Below are positions 63,436 through 64,000 of a stretch of 64,000 nt of DNA, piece by piece. The notes under the pieces are model-generated. The model did not search any database. It was not told the DNA's origin and saw only the letters and a list, made by a program, of their open reading frames with translations. The DNA lies in assembly GCF_947242115.1 (NCBI RefSeq), contig NC_074721.1, positions 6,560,501 to 6,624,500 of the forward strand, written 5' to 3'. Position numbers and translations under genes: made by a program. How positions within the stretch are numbered: the stretch's first letter is position 1; the number at the start of each line of letters is the position of its first letter. Source of the stretch: Biomphalaria glabrata. Taxonomy: Eukaryota > Mollusca > Gastropoda > Planorbidae.

Positions 63436-64000
63436 AATATTTCGTGATGAATATATTATCTTCAATATCATGGACTATAAAGGGATGAATATATTATCTT
63501 CAATATCATGGACTATAAAGGGATGAATATATTATCTTCAATATCATGGACTATAAAGGGATGAATATATTATCTTCAATATCATGGACTATAAAGGGAT
63601 GAATATATTATCTTCAATATCATGGACTATAAAGGGATGAATATATTATCTTCAATATCATGGACTATAAAGGGATGAATATATTATCTTCAATATCATG
63701 GACTATAAAGGGATGAATATATTATCTTCAATATCATGGACTATAAAGGGATGAATATATTATCTTCAATATCATGGACTATAAAGGGATGAATATATTA
63801 TCTTCAATATCATGGACTATAAAGGGATGAATATATTATCTTCAATATCATGGACTATAAAGGGATGAATATATTATCTTCAATAATATGGACTATAAAG
63901 GGATGAATATATTATCTTCAATATCATGGACTATAAAGGGATGAATATATTATCTTCAATATCATGGAATATAAAGGGAGGAATATATTAGCTTCAATAT
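63436..64000. repeat. 38-bp minisatellite running off the window end
   Basis: Unit ggatgaatatattatcttca plus atatcatggactataaag, at least 14 copies, almost identical except for the last copies (aatatg, ggaatat, gcttca). Such homogeneity suggests recent expansion. Total length unknown. Confidence 0.95.

Overview
The window looks like nuclear DNA of a pulmonate (probably planorbid) freshwater snail. It is AT-rich and intron-bearing. It is dense in tRNA-headed SINEs, 5'-truncated LINE tails, short hAT-type elements, solo LTRs and minisatellites of a kind I associate with Biomphalaria and Bulinus. The species assignment is inference; no marker gene settles it.

The genes are few and all lie on the + strand, in a loose tandem array: gene A (14640-16257), an orphan membrane-plus-tail module (25092-25805), gene B (33203-37219), gene C (41718-44348) and gene D (51907-57112). 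The four complete genes share one plan. A short exon 1 (128-143 nt) encodes a signal peptide and the first residues of the ectodomain and always ends in phase 2. One long exon 2 then carries the rest of the ectodomain, the single membrane helix and any cytoplasmic tail. Ectodomains are small, cysteine-bearing, heavily N-glycosylated and extremely divergent. Tails, where present, carry repeated tyrosine motifs (S-x-Y-x-D-I, Y-A-x-V/I, I-Y-F-x-L-E, Y-N-N-V), several fitting the ITIM consensus. The set varies as paired-receptor families do: B and D have long tails, A a short one, C essentially none (possibly GPI-anchored), and the orphan has a tail but no visible ectodomain. The plan recalls the polymorphic single-pass membrane gene clusters linked to schistosome resistance in Biomphalaria glabrata (the Guadeloupe Resistance Complex and the polymorphic transmembrane clusters), but I cannot establish orthology from sequence alone.

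Region by region: 1-14.5 kb is repeat territory (LINE tail, 68/74-bp array, SINE, LINE 3' end with a zinc finger, a 585-bp hAT-type element, a 3.2-kb array of 23-bp units, three solo LTRs, a 37-bp palindromic array). 14.6-16.3 kb holds gene A. 16.3-25 kb holds SINEs, LINE tails and nondescript AT-rich DNA. 25.1-25.8 kb is the orphan tail. 26-33 kb holds a LINE tail, a 732-bp inverted-repeat element, a 31-bp array and SINEs. 33.2-37.2 kb is gene B with minisatellites beside exon 1 and exon 2. 38-41 kb is a stack of LINE 3' ends. 41.7-44.3 kb is gene C with a 20-bp array in its intron. 45-51.7 kb holds SINEs, a Tc5-type DNA-binding fragment and LINE tails. 51.9-57.1 kb is gene D, a 1,425-residue mucin-like receptor. 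58-64 kb holds a GATGTATGT-type satellite, two LINE fragments and a 38-bp array running off the end.

No rRNA gene, true tRNA gene or CRISPR array was seen. Promoters could not be identified with confidence.
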